Part shown: positions 1 to 7,830 of the stretch, in pieces
Numbering within the stretch: position 1 is the first letter of the stretch
Layout: the number at the start of each line of letters is the position of its first letter
Source: Flavipsychrobacter sp.
Lineage (GTDB): Bacteria; Bacteroidota; Bacteroidia; Chitinophagales; Chitinophagaceae
Length of the DNA: 59,197 nucleotides
Assembly (NCBI GenBank): GCA_016786665.1
Contig: JAEUVZ010000031.1
Span: 1-59,197 of the forward strand
Direction of reading: 5' to 3'
Made by a program: the position numbers and the translations under genes
Notes under the pieces: model-generated
What the model was told of the DNA's origin: nothing
The model's input: only the letters and a program-made list of their open reading frames with translations
Database searches by the model: none

Positions 1-292
1 GCAACAAATACCCCGGTAGCAAAAGCCACATAAGCCCTCCCATTAAAGCAGCTATCTTCAGCGCGGCCGACGAACGCACGTAGTACTTTCCTTTGTATCG
101 TAATATAATACTGCCTTCCGCCCCCTCCGTACCGGCCGTTCCAGTCTGAGCTATGGCGTCCCGGCCTGCGGCCGACTGAAGCGAGGCAAACCGGAACAAC
201 CCTTTTTTATCCTTTCGGATAATAAACTGCACCGCGCCGTTGCATAGATTGCAAACACCGTCAAAAAAAACGACTGGCCCGGAGTAGTTCAT
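1..292 (-). CDS. DCC-family (DUF393) protein, partial at the left window edge
   Basis: The reverse strand reads from an ATG at 292 through the window edge without a stop, giving 97 codons of an incomplete protein. The start MNYSGPVVFFDGVCNLCN carries the DGxCxxC motif that defines the DCC/YuxK (DUF393) family, named as thiol-disulfide oxidoreductase-like; their true reactions are mostly unproven. The two Cys lie at about residues 13 and 16. After them comes a run of basic residues and, near the cut end, a hydrophobic stretch (GGLMWLLLPGYLL), as is usual for these roughly 130-residue proteins. The C-terminus lies outside the window. The family call is strong, the function is not. Confidence 0.85.
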   Translation of the reverse strand, partial: MNYSGPVVFFDGVCNLCNGAVQFIIRKDKKGLFRFASLQSAAGRDAIAQTGTAGTEGAEGSIILRYKGKYYVRSSAALKIAALMGGLMWLLLPGYLL

Positions 293-331
293 TACAGTAT
301 ATTAAGGGTATGGCGCCGGCCATTATACACA

Positions 332-571
332 CTAAGGATTAGCTTGCTTCCAGGCGTTGTATATAGAGTCGGCCTTGGGTTTCACCTCTATGGAGATACG
401 GCGGTCCAGGTCTTCCGACGATTGTGTCATCAGGTCGCCCAGCCTGATACCTACCAGCGAGTCGATTTTTACCTTTGCATCATTTTCCGTCATGCCTGCC
501 TGCTGCACCGGTGCGCTGCACGAAGCCATCGCCAATACGGCACTTATCGCTATTACTATCCTTTTCATCAT
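332..571 (-). CDS. small lipoprotein, unknown function
   Basis: Encodes 79 residues starting MMKRIVIAISAVLAMASC, a clear lipoprotein signal peptide with the lipobox MASC, so the mature protein begins at Cys18 and is probably anchored in the outer membrane or periplasmic leaflet. The mature part is short, charged and probably helical (IDSLVGIRLGDLM, then many acidic and basic residues), ending with KQANP. Two ATG codons sit in a row at the start; either may be used. It lies 40 bp upstream of the DCC-family gene on the same strand and may be cotranscribed. I do not recognise a domain. Confidence 0.7.
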   Translation of the reverse strand: MMKRIVIAISAVLAMASCSAPVQQAGMTENDAKVKIDSLVGIRLGDLMTQSSEDLDRRISIEVKPKADSIYNAWKQANP

Positions 572-722
572 ATATGTTTGAGAGTGGTGGCAAAATTACC
601 ATTTATCCCTCTTCAAAACGAGTGCCAAAGCACAGCCATATGATTTAACATTGATTTTGGTGCCCGCGTGCACAATATTTGCAGGTAATACCGTTAAAAA
701 TAAGGATATTTACATACGTATT

Positions 723-1370
723 ATGCGCCTACGCCAGTCATATATATTCCCTTTGCTGATAACCCTGTTTTCCCTGCCGCTTTTCAGTGCAGCACAAGAC
801 AGGCCCATACTGGTGAGCGCGGTAGTGGAAGGGCGCGATACCATTCCATTCGTTTACCTCGATGAATTTACCTTAATTGACAAGCTGCCTAAGCACCTGG
901 CCAAAAAGCAGGCTGCCTTCAACCGGCTGAAGTATAATGTGTACAAAGTGTACCCCTATGCGGTGATAGCCGCCGACGTGCTGAAAGATGTAGACGCCAA
1001 TCTCGCCCGCCTGCAGAACGACAAAAAGAAACGCAAAGAATACCTGAAATCGGTAGAACAAGAGCTGAACAAACGCTTTAAAGGCGAACTGGAAAACCTC
1101 ACTATCAGCCAGGGCCAGGTACTGGTAAAACTCATCAACCGGCAGACAGGCAAGAACTGTTTCCACATCATACAGGAACTCAAAGGCGGCTTTTCGGCCG
1201 TGGTATGGCAGTCCGTGGCGTTGCTCTTTAGCAACAGCCTGAAAAAAGAATACGACCCGCAAGGCAGCGACCGGGAGATGGAAATGATTGTGGCCGAGCT
1301 GGAATCAGACGCTTACTACCAGTATAAGTACAAGATGCAGCAGGGCCGTTTGCAAACAAAACCCCGCTAG
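723..1370 (+). CDS. DUF4294 domain protein, exported
   Basis: From the ATG at 723 this encodes 215 residues, beginning MRLRQSYIFPLLITLFSLPLFSAAQ, a signal peptide with a likely signal peptidase I cut after SAA. An upstream in-frame start at 651 would add 24 residues ahead of the signal peptide and is less likely. The mature part (VEGRDTIPFVYLDEFTLIDKLP, then KYNVYKVYPYAVIAADVL and TGKNCFHIIQELKGGFSAVVWQ) matches the DUF4294 family, common in Bacteroidota and of unknown role. The middle is a lysine-rich helical segment. The gene ends 4 bp inside the convergent T9SS gene at 1367-3232, an arrangement with no room for a terminator between them. Confidence 0.85.
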   Translation: MRLRQSYIFPLLITLFSLPLFSAAQDRPILVSAVVEGRDTIPFVYLDEFTLIDKLPKHLAKKQAAFNRLKYNVYKVYPYAVIAADVLKDVDANLARLQNDKKKRKEYLKSVEQELNKRFKGELENLTISQGQVLVKLINRQTGKNCFHIIQELKGGFSAVVWQSVALLFSNSLKKEYDPQGSDREMEMIVAELESDAYYQYKYKMQQGRLQTKPR

Positions 1371-3232
1371 TACACCAGTGTCACATCCCCCTTTAGCAGG
1401 TGCTCTTTGCCGTTGCCGGCAGTAGTGTAGCGTACCTGGAAGAAGTACACGCCCAGTTCGGCAGGTGCTCCTTTATACTGGCCGTTCCATTTGTCCATTA
1501 CATCTTTCCCCTCAAATACCACTTCACCAAAGCGGTTGAAGACCTGGAAATTGAATTTCGATAGCGGGCAGCGGGCAATCACCCCAAGCCGGTCGTTCTT
1601 ACCGTCGCCGTTCGGGGTAAAAGCCGTAGGCATAAAGAGGCAGTCGTCGCACCGCACCAATTCTACCAGCACGGTATCGCTCAGCAGCCGGCACCCATTA
1701 TCTACCTGCAAGGTGTAGCTGCCCGACTGCTGTGGTGCTATGCAGCATGTGGTAGCGCCGGTGCTCCACAGGTACGACAAAGCCCCCGGCAACTCCACAC
1801 CCAGCAGGTGCTGCTCCTCTCGGCACAGCAACCGGTCCGCACCCAGGCCAATGCTGCTGAATCCTTCCTTATTCTTTACTACAAAGCTATCTATGTACAG
1901 GTCGCAATCTTTGTAGGCGTTGCATACATAAATGCCTTCCGCCGAAATGTCTATGTCCTGCGTCTGCTGACCGTTGTTCCAGGTATAGCTCAACGCGCCA
2001 TCCGTACCCGACAATGTGGCCAACCCGGGAAAGCACACCAGCGTGTCGTGCTGCATACTAAAGGTTTGTGAGCCTACCACCCGGAAGGTATCTGCCAGCA
2101 CCTGGCAGCCCGATATGGCTGTAGAATAATAAACACCCTGCTGGCTAATGGCAATAGTGGCCGTAGTAGCCCCGGTGCTCCAGCTATAGGAACTGGCGCC
2201 TGCCGGCGCTGACAACTGCAATACCGGAACATTGGCACAAAGTGATGTATCGTGTGTGGTCATCAGCGTATCGCTGTACAGCTGCACCCGGAAGGTGTCT
2301 ATCGTCGCGTCGCAGCCCGTAGAGGCTACTCGCCAGTAGGTGCCGGTAGCCGTTACCGATATGGCTGCGGTGGTGGCCCCTGTGCTCCAGGCATAAGAAG
2401 TAGCGGTAGCCACCGGCGCCAGTTGCAGGCTGCCGGAGCCGCACAGCGCGGTATCCTGAACCGCATACACCGTATCGCAACTACCGGGAGGTGTTGTCCG
2501 CAGCGATACATCATCTATGTGATAATAGCTGTTAAATTCTGTTCCGCCCTGCGGCAGCAGCATGGTCATGGGCGGAACACTTCCTGTATTGAACGTACCC
2601 AGCGTCAGGTGGTCTTCCCCACCCGTAGCCGTGTACTGTCCATAGATGCGAACCCATGCGTTCGGATTGTCCAGGAAGGCGGGCGGCTGCGATTGCAACA
2701 AGATATGCGGAGAGGTAAGCGGGCTCACCGGCGAGGTGAGTGGCCCTATGGTAAAGCTGGCAGCCAGCGCGTCCATCGCCATGAAGTCGCAATTGGGTTG
2801 CAGCATCGGGTGGAACATCGGCCGCACCCAGTAAGAAAGATAATACGTCTGCCCGGCCACCAGCGGCTGGGTCAGTTCACACTCTATGTACTCCCGGTAG
2901 TTGGTACCGGGGGTGTTGTTGGTACCAATATTTCCATAGGCTATAATACCTACAAAACCTACCCCACTGTGCGCCGGTATAAATCCCCAGAAGCTGTTGG
3001 GCACGTCAATATACTGGTTAGTGGTACAACCGTTGTAGTAATCGGTAGAGGTAGTGAGCGCAGAAAACCAGTCAGTAAGAGTAGGCTGAAATACCTGGGT
3101 GAGCGGGCACTGCACCTGGCCCTGGAACGCAGGGCAATTGGTATAGCTCTCAAAGCTGGAGTCAGGCACCAGGTTTTGCGCACCGGCGGTAAAACAAAAA
3201 GTAAGGAAAATAGAAGTAAAAAGTAGACGCAT
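1367..3232 (-). CDS. secreted protein with T9SS type B (gliding-motility) C-terminal domain
   Basis: A 621-residue protein with an N-terminal signal peptide (MRLLFTSIFLTFCFTAGAQ) and a C-terminal domain typical of T9SS type B or gliding-motility-associated cargo: FMPTAFTPNGDGKNDRL, FNRFGEVVFEGK, WNGQYKGAPAELGVYFFQV. The N-terminal part (about residues 20-245) resembles the carbohydrate-binding-like region found ahead of such repeats (NLVPDSSFESYTNCP, then IDDVSLRT). Residues about 250-525 hold four degenerate repeats, each with a motif like SYxWSTGATT (three close copies and SYTWNNGQQT), about 70-80 residues apart. The product is expected to be exported by T9SS and held at the cell surface. 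Substrate unknown. Confidence 0.88.
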   Translation of the reverse strand: MRLLFTSIFLTFCFTAGAQNLVPDSSFESYTNCPAFQGQVQCPLTQVFQPTLTDWFSALTTSTDYYNGCTTNQYIDVPNSFWGFIPAHSGVGFVGIIAYGNIGTNNTPGTNYREYIECELTQPLVAGQTYYLSYWVRPMFHPMLQPNCDFMAMDALAASFTIGPLTSPVSPLTSPHILLQSQPPAFLDNPNAWVRIYGQYTATGGEDHLTLGTFNTGSVPPMTMLLPQGGTEFNSYYHIDDVSLRTTPPGSCDTVYAVQDTALCGSGSLQLAPVATATSYAWSTGATTAAISVTATGTYWRVASTGCDATIDTFRVQLYSDTLMTTHDTSLCANVPVLQLSAPAGASSYSWSTGATTATIAISQQGVYYSTAISGCQVLADTFRVVGSQTFSMQHDTLVCFPGLATLSGTDGALSYTWNNGQQTQDIDISAEGIYVCNAYKDCDLYIDSFVVKNKEGFSSIGLGADRLLCREEQHLLGVELPGALSYLWSTGATTCCIAPQQSGSYTLQVDNGCRLLSDTVLVELVRCDDCLFMPTAFTPNGDGKNDRLGVIARCPLSKFNFQVFNRFGEVVFEGKDVMDKWNGQYKGAPAELGVYFFQVRYTTAGNGKEHLLKGDVTLVY

Positions 3233-3477
3233 TGGCTTAGGCTTGTTCAGTGGTATAGACGAAAGCAGCGCCCAAATGTTAGACCCCCGTATGGCACGAA
3301 CTGCCGGAAAGGCGGCATTAATTAATCAACAATTAAAACAATCCTTCACCTGATAGTGTTACAGTTACACCCCTAAGGGAAAAGATTTTATATTAACTAT
3401 TTTAATATTATAACAGGCAGCAGTTAAGTAACTGGCAGAAGCGCTGGTATCCATACCGCTTTTTCAAGTTATTCTCT

Positions 3478-3485
3478 TAATTTTG
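3478..3485 (+). promoter_or_regulatory. Bacteroidota -7 box for the ACP/KS/CLF operon
   Basis: TAATTTTG matches the Bacteroidota -7 consensus TAnnTTTG. It lies 21 nt before the ATG at 3507 and overlaps the in-frame TTG at 3483, which argues that the TTG is promoter sequence and the ATG is the true start. No good TTTG -33 box was seen at the usual distance. Confidence 0.5.
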
Positions 3486-3506
3486 CCGCACATTTCGAAA
3501 AAAGCA

Positions 3507-3764
3507 ATGGAAGACCTGAAAGTAACGCTCAAACAACAAATTATAGAGGCGCTGAACCTGCAAGGCATGACCCCGGCCGATATAGACGACAACGCCCCCC
3601 TTTTTGGCGACGGACTGGGTCTTGACAGCATCGACTCACTGGAGATGATGGTACTGCTGGAGCGCAACTACGGCATTAAGATAGAAGATGCCCGCGAAGG
3701 CCGTAAAGTGCTGGAATCGGTACAGTCTATGGCCGAATACATTCAGCAACACCGTAAAATATAA
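3507..3764 (+). CDS. acyl carrier protein (dedicated, KS-linked)
   Basis: Encodes 85 residues from the ATG at 3507. The core GLGLDSIDSLEMMVLLE contains the DS(I/L) phosphopantetheine site, with Ser41 as the expected attachment residue; the acidic helix 2 and following VLESVQSMAEYI fit an ACP fold. The protein carries growing acyl chains as thioesters in the cytoplasm. It sits 11 bp ahead of a ketoacyl synthase that is itself fused by ATGA overlap to a second, catalytically dead synthase, so this is probably a specialised ACP, not the housekeeping AcpP. The track-style longer start at 3483 is rejected because of the promoter box. Confidence 0.88.
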   Translation: MEDLKVTLKQQIIEALNLQGMTPADIDDNAPLFGDGLGLDSIDSLEMMVLLERNYGIKIEDAREGRKVLESVQSMAEYIQQHRKI

Positions 3765-3775
3765 ACCAACTGCCT

Positions 3776-4981
3776 GTGGCGGGTAGGATTGTAGTAAGCG
3801 CTATGGGCATCATCTCGGCCCTCGGCAGGGGGGCTGCTGCCCACCTGGAAGCCTTGCGCGTGGGCCAGAGCGGGCTGCGCCTGCCCCGGCACCTGGATAC
3901 TATCTACGCACAGGAGTACCTGATGGGCGAAGTTCGCCCGGGCAACGATGAACTGTCAGCACTATTAGGTTTGCCCGCCGGCAACAACGGATATACCCGC
4001 ACTACCCTGCTGGCACTGGTAGCGATGAACGAACTGGTGCAGGCCACCGGCATAGACACCCTGGCACAGGAACCGCTCGCATTTATCAACGCCAATACCG
4101 TAGGTGGCATGTGCTCGGTAGAGAACATGTACATGGATTTTATAGCCGGGGATACCCCGGAGGAATACAAGAAATATATAGATACGCTCGACTGTGCCGA
4201 AAGCACACTGAACATAGCCAGGTTCTTTGGGCTCAAGCCCTTTATGGCCACTATCAGCACCGCCTGCTCATCTTCTGCCAACGCCCTCATACTGGGTGCC
4301 CGCATGATACAGCAGGGGCTGGTAAAGCGGGCTGTCTGCGGTGGCTGCGACTCTCTTAGCCGCTTTACCATTAATGGGTTCGCCTCGCTGAAGAATGTTT
4401 CCAAAACAGCCTGCCGCCCTTTCGACCGCGACCGCTCCGGGCTGAACCTCGGCGAGGGCGCCGGTTACCTGCTGCTGGAGCGCGAAGAAGACGCACTGGC
4501 CCGTGGCGCGCAAATACTGGCGGTACTCACCGGCTACAGCAACAGCAACGATGCCTACCACCCCACCGCACCATCGCCCGATGGCAGCGCCGCACTCCGC
4601 ACTATGGAGCGCGCACTGCAAAAGGCCAAACTGGCACCAACCGACATAGACTACATTAACGCGCACGGTACCGCAACAGACTCCAACGACGCGGCTGAAG
4701 GAAAGGCGATTGAGCGCCTGTTTGGCGCTGGCGCGGTGTTCAGCTCCACCAAGCCCTTTACCGGCCACACACTGGCTGCGGCCGGCGCTATAGAGGCTAT
4801 CTTCAGCATATGGGCGCTGCAACACAACACAGTACTCCCTAACCTGAACTTCAACGCCGCCCCCGCCGATGTACTGATACGCCCTGCAACGGCTACTAAC
4901 CACCGCGAAATGAACCACGTGCTGAGCAACTCGTTCGGCTTTGGCGGCAACAATGTATCACTCATATTCAGCAAGGCATGA
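3776..4981 (+). CDS. beta-ketoacyl-ACP synthase (KAS II-like)
   Basis: A 401-residue thiolase-fold condensing enzyme, starting at GTG 3776. All catalytic residues are visible: Cys164 in TACSSSAN, His297 in NAHGTATDSND and His331 in PFTGHTLAAAG, plus the C-terminal NSFGFGGNN loop. It should condense an acyl chain with malonyl-ACP. The gene follows the ACP by 11 bp and overlaps the next gene by ATGA, so KS and partner are translationally coupled. Sequence alone makes it FabF-like; the context of a KS/CLF pair points to a specialised polyene or fatty-acid-like product, as in aryl polyene and flexirubin clusters. No other genes of such a cluster are next to it. Confidence 0.9.
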   Translation: MAGRIVVSAMGIISALGRGAAAHLEALRVGQSGLRLPRHLDTIYAQEYLMGEVRPGNDELSALLGLPAGNNGYTRTTLLALVAMNELVQATGIDTLAQEPLAFINANTVGGMCSVENMYMDFIAGDTPEEYKKYIDTLDCAESTLNIARFFGLKPFMATISTACSSSANALILGARMIQQGLVKRAVCGGCDSLSRFTINGFASLKNVSKTACRPFDRDRSGLNLGEGAGYLLLEREEDALARGAQILAVLTGYSNSNDAYHPTAPSPDGSAALRTMERALQKAKLAPTDIDYINAHGTATDSNDAAEGKAIERLFGAGAVFSSTKPFTGHTLAAAGAIEAIFSIWALQHNTVLPNLNFNAAPADVLIRPATATNHREMNHVLSNSFGFGGNNVSLIFSKA

Positions 4982-6054
4982 TGAAGCCCGCATACATACT
5001 ATCTGCCTCAGCCATATCTCCGCAACACACCTTTGAGCGCGGGCAGTTGCTGCAACCCATCATGAGCAGCAACAATGGCCGCCTGTATGTGGTAGATGCC
5101 GACTACCGGCAATACATAAACCCCGTGGCCATACGCCGCATGAGCAAGGTGATAAAAATGGGCATCAGCACCGCTATGAACGCCCTTCAGCAGGCAGGCA
5201 TCGCCTGCCCCGACGCCATCATCACCGGCACCGGCATGGGCAGTATGCTGGATATGGAACGCTTCCTGAAAGATATGATTCAGCTGGAGGAAGAAGCGCT
5301 GAACCCTACTTTCTTTATACAGTCTACCTACAATTCCATCAACGGCTGGATAGCGCTGCAAACCAAATGCAACGGCTACAACCAGACCTTCGTACACAGG
5401 GGCCACTCGCTGGAACTCTCGCTGCTGGATGCCCAACTGCTGCTCACCGAAGCGGAAACAACCCAGACCGTGCTGGCGGGCTGTTTTGATGAAATGACTG
5501 AAGAATACTTCTTTATAAAAAACAAGATTGGCTACTGGAAGCACGACATACCGGATAGCCGCAACCTGCTGCAGCACAGCGATACCCCCGGTACCATAGG
5601 CGGTGAAGGAGCTGCTTTCTTTACGCTCACCAACCAGCCGGCCGGCGCGCTCTGCTCCATACAGGAGATAAAGCTGTACCAGGACGCTGAAACCAGTGAA
5701 GTACAAACGGGCATGCTGCAACTGCTGGCCAACCACGGTTTGCAACCCGCGGATATTGACTTGCTGCTCTGTGGCATGAACGGAGATGCCCGGCAGCAGC
5801 CCCTGTACCAGATGGCAATGGATGTATTACCCTCTTCCGCTGTGGGCGCATTCAAGCAGCTCACCGGCGAGTACGCCACCGCATCCGGCTTTGCCCTGTG
5901 GCTGGCTGCGGAAGTGTTCCGCACGCAGCAGGTGCCCGCTCCCGTGCTGTATAAGGGAACCGCCCCAGCCAGGGTACGCCACATACTGCTGGTGAATCAC
6001 TACATCACGGGCAACGCCAGCCTGGTACTATTGAGGGGAAACCAGCAGCCATAA
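4978..6054 (+). CDS. ketoacyl-synthase homologue without catalytic residues (chain-length-factor-like)
   Basis: A 358-residue thiolase-fold protein collinear with the upstream KS: GTGMGSMLDMERFL, ATASGFALWLAAEVF and a C-terminal HYITGNASLVLL can be matched to KS landmarks. At the active-site Cys position it has NQTFVHRGHSLELS (about residues 136-147) with no Cys; the NAHGT histidine region reads LLCGMNGDARQQP; and the TGH motif reads LTGEYATASG. All three catalytic residues are therefore lost, as expected for a chain-length factor that pairs with an active KS. It begins at the ATGA overlap with the KS (two successive ATGs). Pairing and chain-length control are inferred from the family, not shown here. 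Confidence 0.8.
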   Translation: MMKPAYILSASAISPQHTFERGQLLQPIMSSNNGRLYVVDADYRQYINPVAIRRMSKVIKMGISTAMNALQQAGIACPDAIITGTGMGSMLDMERFLKDMIQLEEEALNPTFFIQSTYNSINGWIALQTKCNGYNQTFVHRGHSLELSLLDAQLLLTEAETTQTVLAGCFDEMTEEYFFIKNKIGYWKHDIPDSRNLLQHSDTPGTIGGEGAAFFTLTNQPAGALCSIQEIKLYQDAETSEVQTGMLQLLANHGLQPADIDLLLCGMNGDARQQPLYQMAMDVLPSSAVGAFKQLTGEYATASGFALWLAAEVFRTQQVPAPVLYKGTAPARVRHILLVNHYITGNASLVLLRGNQQP

Positions 6055-6058
6055 AAAA

Positions 6059-6084
6059 TCCCCCGCAAGCAAGGCCCCGGGGGA
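6059..6084 (-). terminator. hairpin terminator of the long cold-shock-domain gene
   Basis: TCCCCCG (6059-6065) pairs with CGGGGGA (6078-6084). Read on the minus strand the hairpin is followed by TTTTTT, so it suits the minus-strand gene ending at 6108; it may also stop transcripts of the plus-strand KS/CLF operon. Confidence 0.7.
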
Positions 6085-6107
6085 TGAATACATTATCGGT
6101 ACTATTC

Positions 6108-6542
6108 CTATTTTACTTTTTTCACCTTTTGAGCTACGGGGCCTTTCGGGCCGGAACCTATTTCAAAAGTCACCCGGTCGCGGTCTTTAATCGGTTCCGT
6201 CAGTCCGTTCGCATGCACGAATATATTCTGGCGGGTAACAGAATCGGTAATAAAGCCATATCCTTTCGCATCATTAAAGAACGACACCGTACCGGTGCGT
6301 ATCAGGTCAGCAGGGTCTTCAGGCAGGCGTGCGGCAGCTCCCAGTTGTATCTGGTCCAGTTCTATTTCTTTCTTCCTCGAGGGGTCTGGTGGTGTATCTG
6401 TGATGTTACCATTCTCATCTATGTAAGCCATCATGGAGTCTAACCCCTTACCCTTACTATTGTTCGCTTCGCGCTCTTTTTTGCGCTCCGCTTTCTCTTT
6501 CTGGTTTTTCTTTTTTTTCTGCTCTCTGTCCTTTTTGCCCAT
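6108..6542 (-). CDS. cold-shock-domain protein with a long basic N-terminal extension
   Basis: From ATG 6542 it encodes 144 residues. Residues about 1-40 are a lysine/glutamate-rich segment (MGKKDREQKKKKNQKEKAER and similar), followed by an acidic linker (DENGNITDTPPDPSRKKEIELDQ). The last 63 residues form a cold-shock domain: RTGTVSFFNDAKGYGFITD with the RNP1-like KGYGFI and RNP2-like NIFVHANGL. Such domains bind single-stranded RNA or DNA. A start at 6569 would add nine residues with no clear support. The extension differs from the minimal 63-residue Csp encoded at 7462-7653 and could add nucleic-acid contacts; that is inference. Confidence 0.85.
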   Translation of the reverse strand: MGKKDREQKKKKNQKEKAERKKEREANNSKGKGLDSMMAYIDENGNITDTPPDPSRKKEIELDQIQLGAAARLPEDPADLIRTGTVSFFNDAKGYGFITDSVTRQNIFVHANGLTEPIKDRDRVTFEIGSGPKGPVAQKVKKVK

Positions 6543-6782
6543 TGTCTCCTGGCCCATAAATACTAACACACGTTTTTTAGTGAATGGTAAAGTTCGGCTT
6601 TTTTAGTGGTATTAGGGGATTTTTTATCATAAACCCCTATAAAGAATGGTTATGATTAAAGATTGTCATAAATTAAACCTAACTTCATTTCTATCAGCTT
6701 TCCGCATTTTCTGAAAAACCGTCCCCTCCTATCTTCAGCGCGCGCAAGTCAGGTAATTATTCTAAAAACAAATGGCAGCCAT

Positions 6783-7088
6783 ATGAAAAAGACTATATCC
6801 ATCCCATTTCTCATCAATGGCGAACCCATGCAGATAGCGCTTGAATACGCCATCACACAGCAAAACGACCTCCACATTATATCTTGCTTTGTAAACGGTA
6901 AGCACGACAAGCACCGGGTGCAACTGCATAAGTTTGAGCTGCGCACCCAGTGCGAGGATGGTTATTATACGGCTTTATTTGATGAGGATTCCTTCAGCAG
7001 AAGCCCGGTAACGCTGGACTTTATGGATAAAGCCTATACTGAGATCATGCAACGGGAGAAAATGGCCATAGCTGTTGCCGCGTCATAG
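6783..7088 (+). CDS. hypothetical protein, 101 aa
   Basis: Starts MKKTISIPFLINGEPMQIAL and has no signal peptide, membrane segment or motif that I recognise. It is mixed in charge and probably alpha/beta, cytoplasmic by default. It stands between two minus-strand genes in a locally AT-richer stretch with its own ATG about 200 bp downstream of the start of the cold-shock gene. Coding is supported by an uninterrupted frame and Bacteroidota-like codon use, nothing more. The second half contains an aromatic stretch (GYYTALFDEDSF) and ends in a helix-like KAYTEIMQREKMAIAVAAS. Confidence 0.6.
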   Translation: MKKTISIPFLINGEPMQIALEYAITQQNDLHIISCFVNGKHDKHRVQLHKFELRTQCEDGYYTALFDEDSFSRSPVTLDFMDKAYTEIMQREKMAIAVAAS

Positions 7089-7107
7089 ATTAAATAGGCT
7101 CCACTTG

Positions 7108-7383
7108 CTATTCCTGGCCGCTGCTTACCCCCCATATAGTTTGGAACAGCGCTTGTATATCTTGCATAATAGGTTCCGGCAAGCCGCCATTGGCCCGAAA
7201 GGATAATTCCGGCTGCCCGGAGTATTCATAGATGGTGAAGTAAGAGTGAATATCCGCAGCGTCGTACATAGAGCTGCCCTGCCGGGTGTTCAGGAAAAAA
7301 CGATTGTTGCGTTTGCGAATAAGCCGTATGCCTTCTTCAAACTGGTTCTTCCTTTTGTTATATTCTGAATCGTATAAAAACAT
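7108..7383 (-). CDS. hypothetical protein, 91 aa
   Basis: Encodes MFLYDSEYNKRKNQFEEGIR onward, 91 residues, with a basic N-terminal half and a C-terminal helix-like end (MQDIQALFQTIWGV). No signal peptide or membrane segment is visible and I recognise no domain. It is convergent with the 101-aa gene, 19 bp apart, and lies downstream of a small cold-shock gene on the same strand, separated from it by a terminator. AT-rich compared with most of the window. Function unknown. Confidence 0.55.
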   Translation of the reverse strand: MFLYDSEYNKRKNQFEEGIRLIRKRNNRFFLNTRQGSSMYDAADIHSYFTIYEYSGQPELSFRANGGLPEPIMQDIQALFQTIWGVSSGQE

Positions 7384-7410
7384 GGCGAAAATATTAAATT
7401 GATGAAAAGA

Positions 7411-7438
7411 AAAAGCACGCTACAAACAGCGTGCTTTT
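7411..7438 (-). terminator. rho-independent terminator after the small csp gene
   Basis: AAAAGCACGCT pairs perfectly with AGCGTGCTTTT across a 6-nt loop. The hairpin lies 23 bp past the stop of the cold-shock gene on the minus strand and is flanked by T-runs on both strands, so it can act in both directions. Confidence 0.85.
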
Positions 7439-7461
7439 TAGAATGACTTATATGATGTAGA

Positions 7462-7653
7462 TTAAACAACCTTCACATTAAACGCATTTAAACCTTTTGG
7501 GCCATTCTGTACTTCGTAAGACACAACGTCTTTCTCACGGATTTCGTCGATAAGACCTGAAACGTGAACGAAGATGTCGGCGCCGCCATTTGACGGAGTG
7601 ATAAAACCAAATCCTTTGGTTTCATTGAAAAATTTAACTGTACCTTCTTGCAT
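7462..7653 (-). CDS. cold-shock protein, CspA family
   Basis: A 63-residue single cold-shock domain, the usual family length: MQEGTVKFFNETKGFGFITP with RNP1 KGFGFI and RNP2 DIFVHVSGL. It binds single-stranded nucleic acid and probably acts as an RNA chaperone. The 5' side has an AT-rich leader of about 100 bp before the divergent desaturase gene. A strong terminator follows. Its single-gene layout with its own terminator is typical of highly expressed csp genes. Pairing with a fatty-acid desaturase next door, a second cold-response function, is suggestive but not proof of joint control. Confidence 0.95.
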   Translation of the reverse strand: MQEGTVKFFNETKGFGFITPSNGGADIFVHVSGLIDEIREKDVVSYEVQNGPKGLNAFNVKVV

Positions 7654-7830
7654 TAGAATTTGGTATTAATAATTAATAAAGCACGAAGATACGAATAAAT
7701 ATTATAGAAAACGTTAAAATAATTTAGTTTTTCCCATTTTTTTAGACTACCTTCCTTGTGGACTCTCTTTCTTCCCTGAAGAACATCTTCATTCTTTTCC
7801 GAAGCGATAGCATTCTCCGTCTATATTTTA

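Noticed and set aside
2252-3226. 324-residue plus-strand ORF
   Set aside because: It is antisense to the T9SS type B gene and has a low-complexity, Arg/Gly-rich sequence without motifs.
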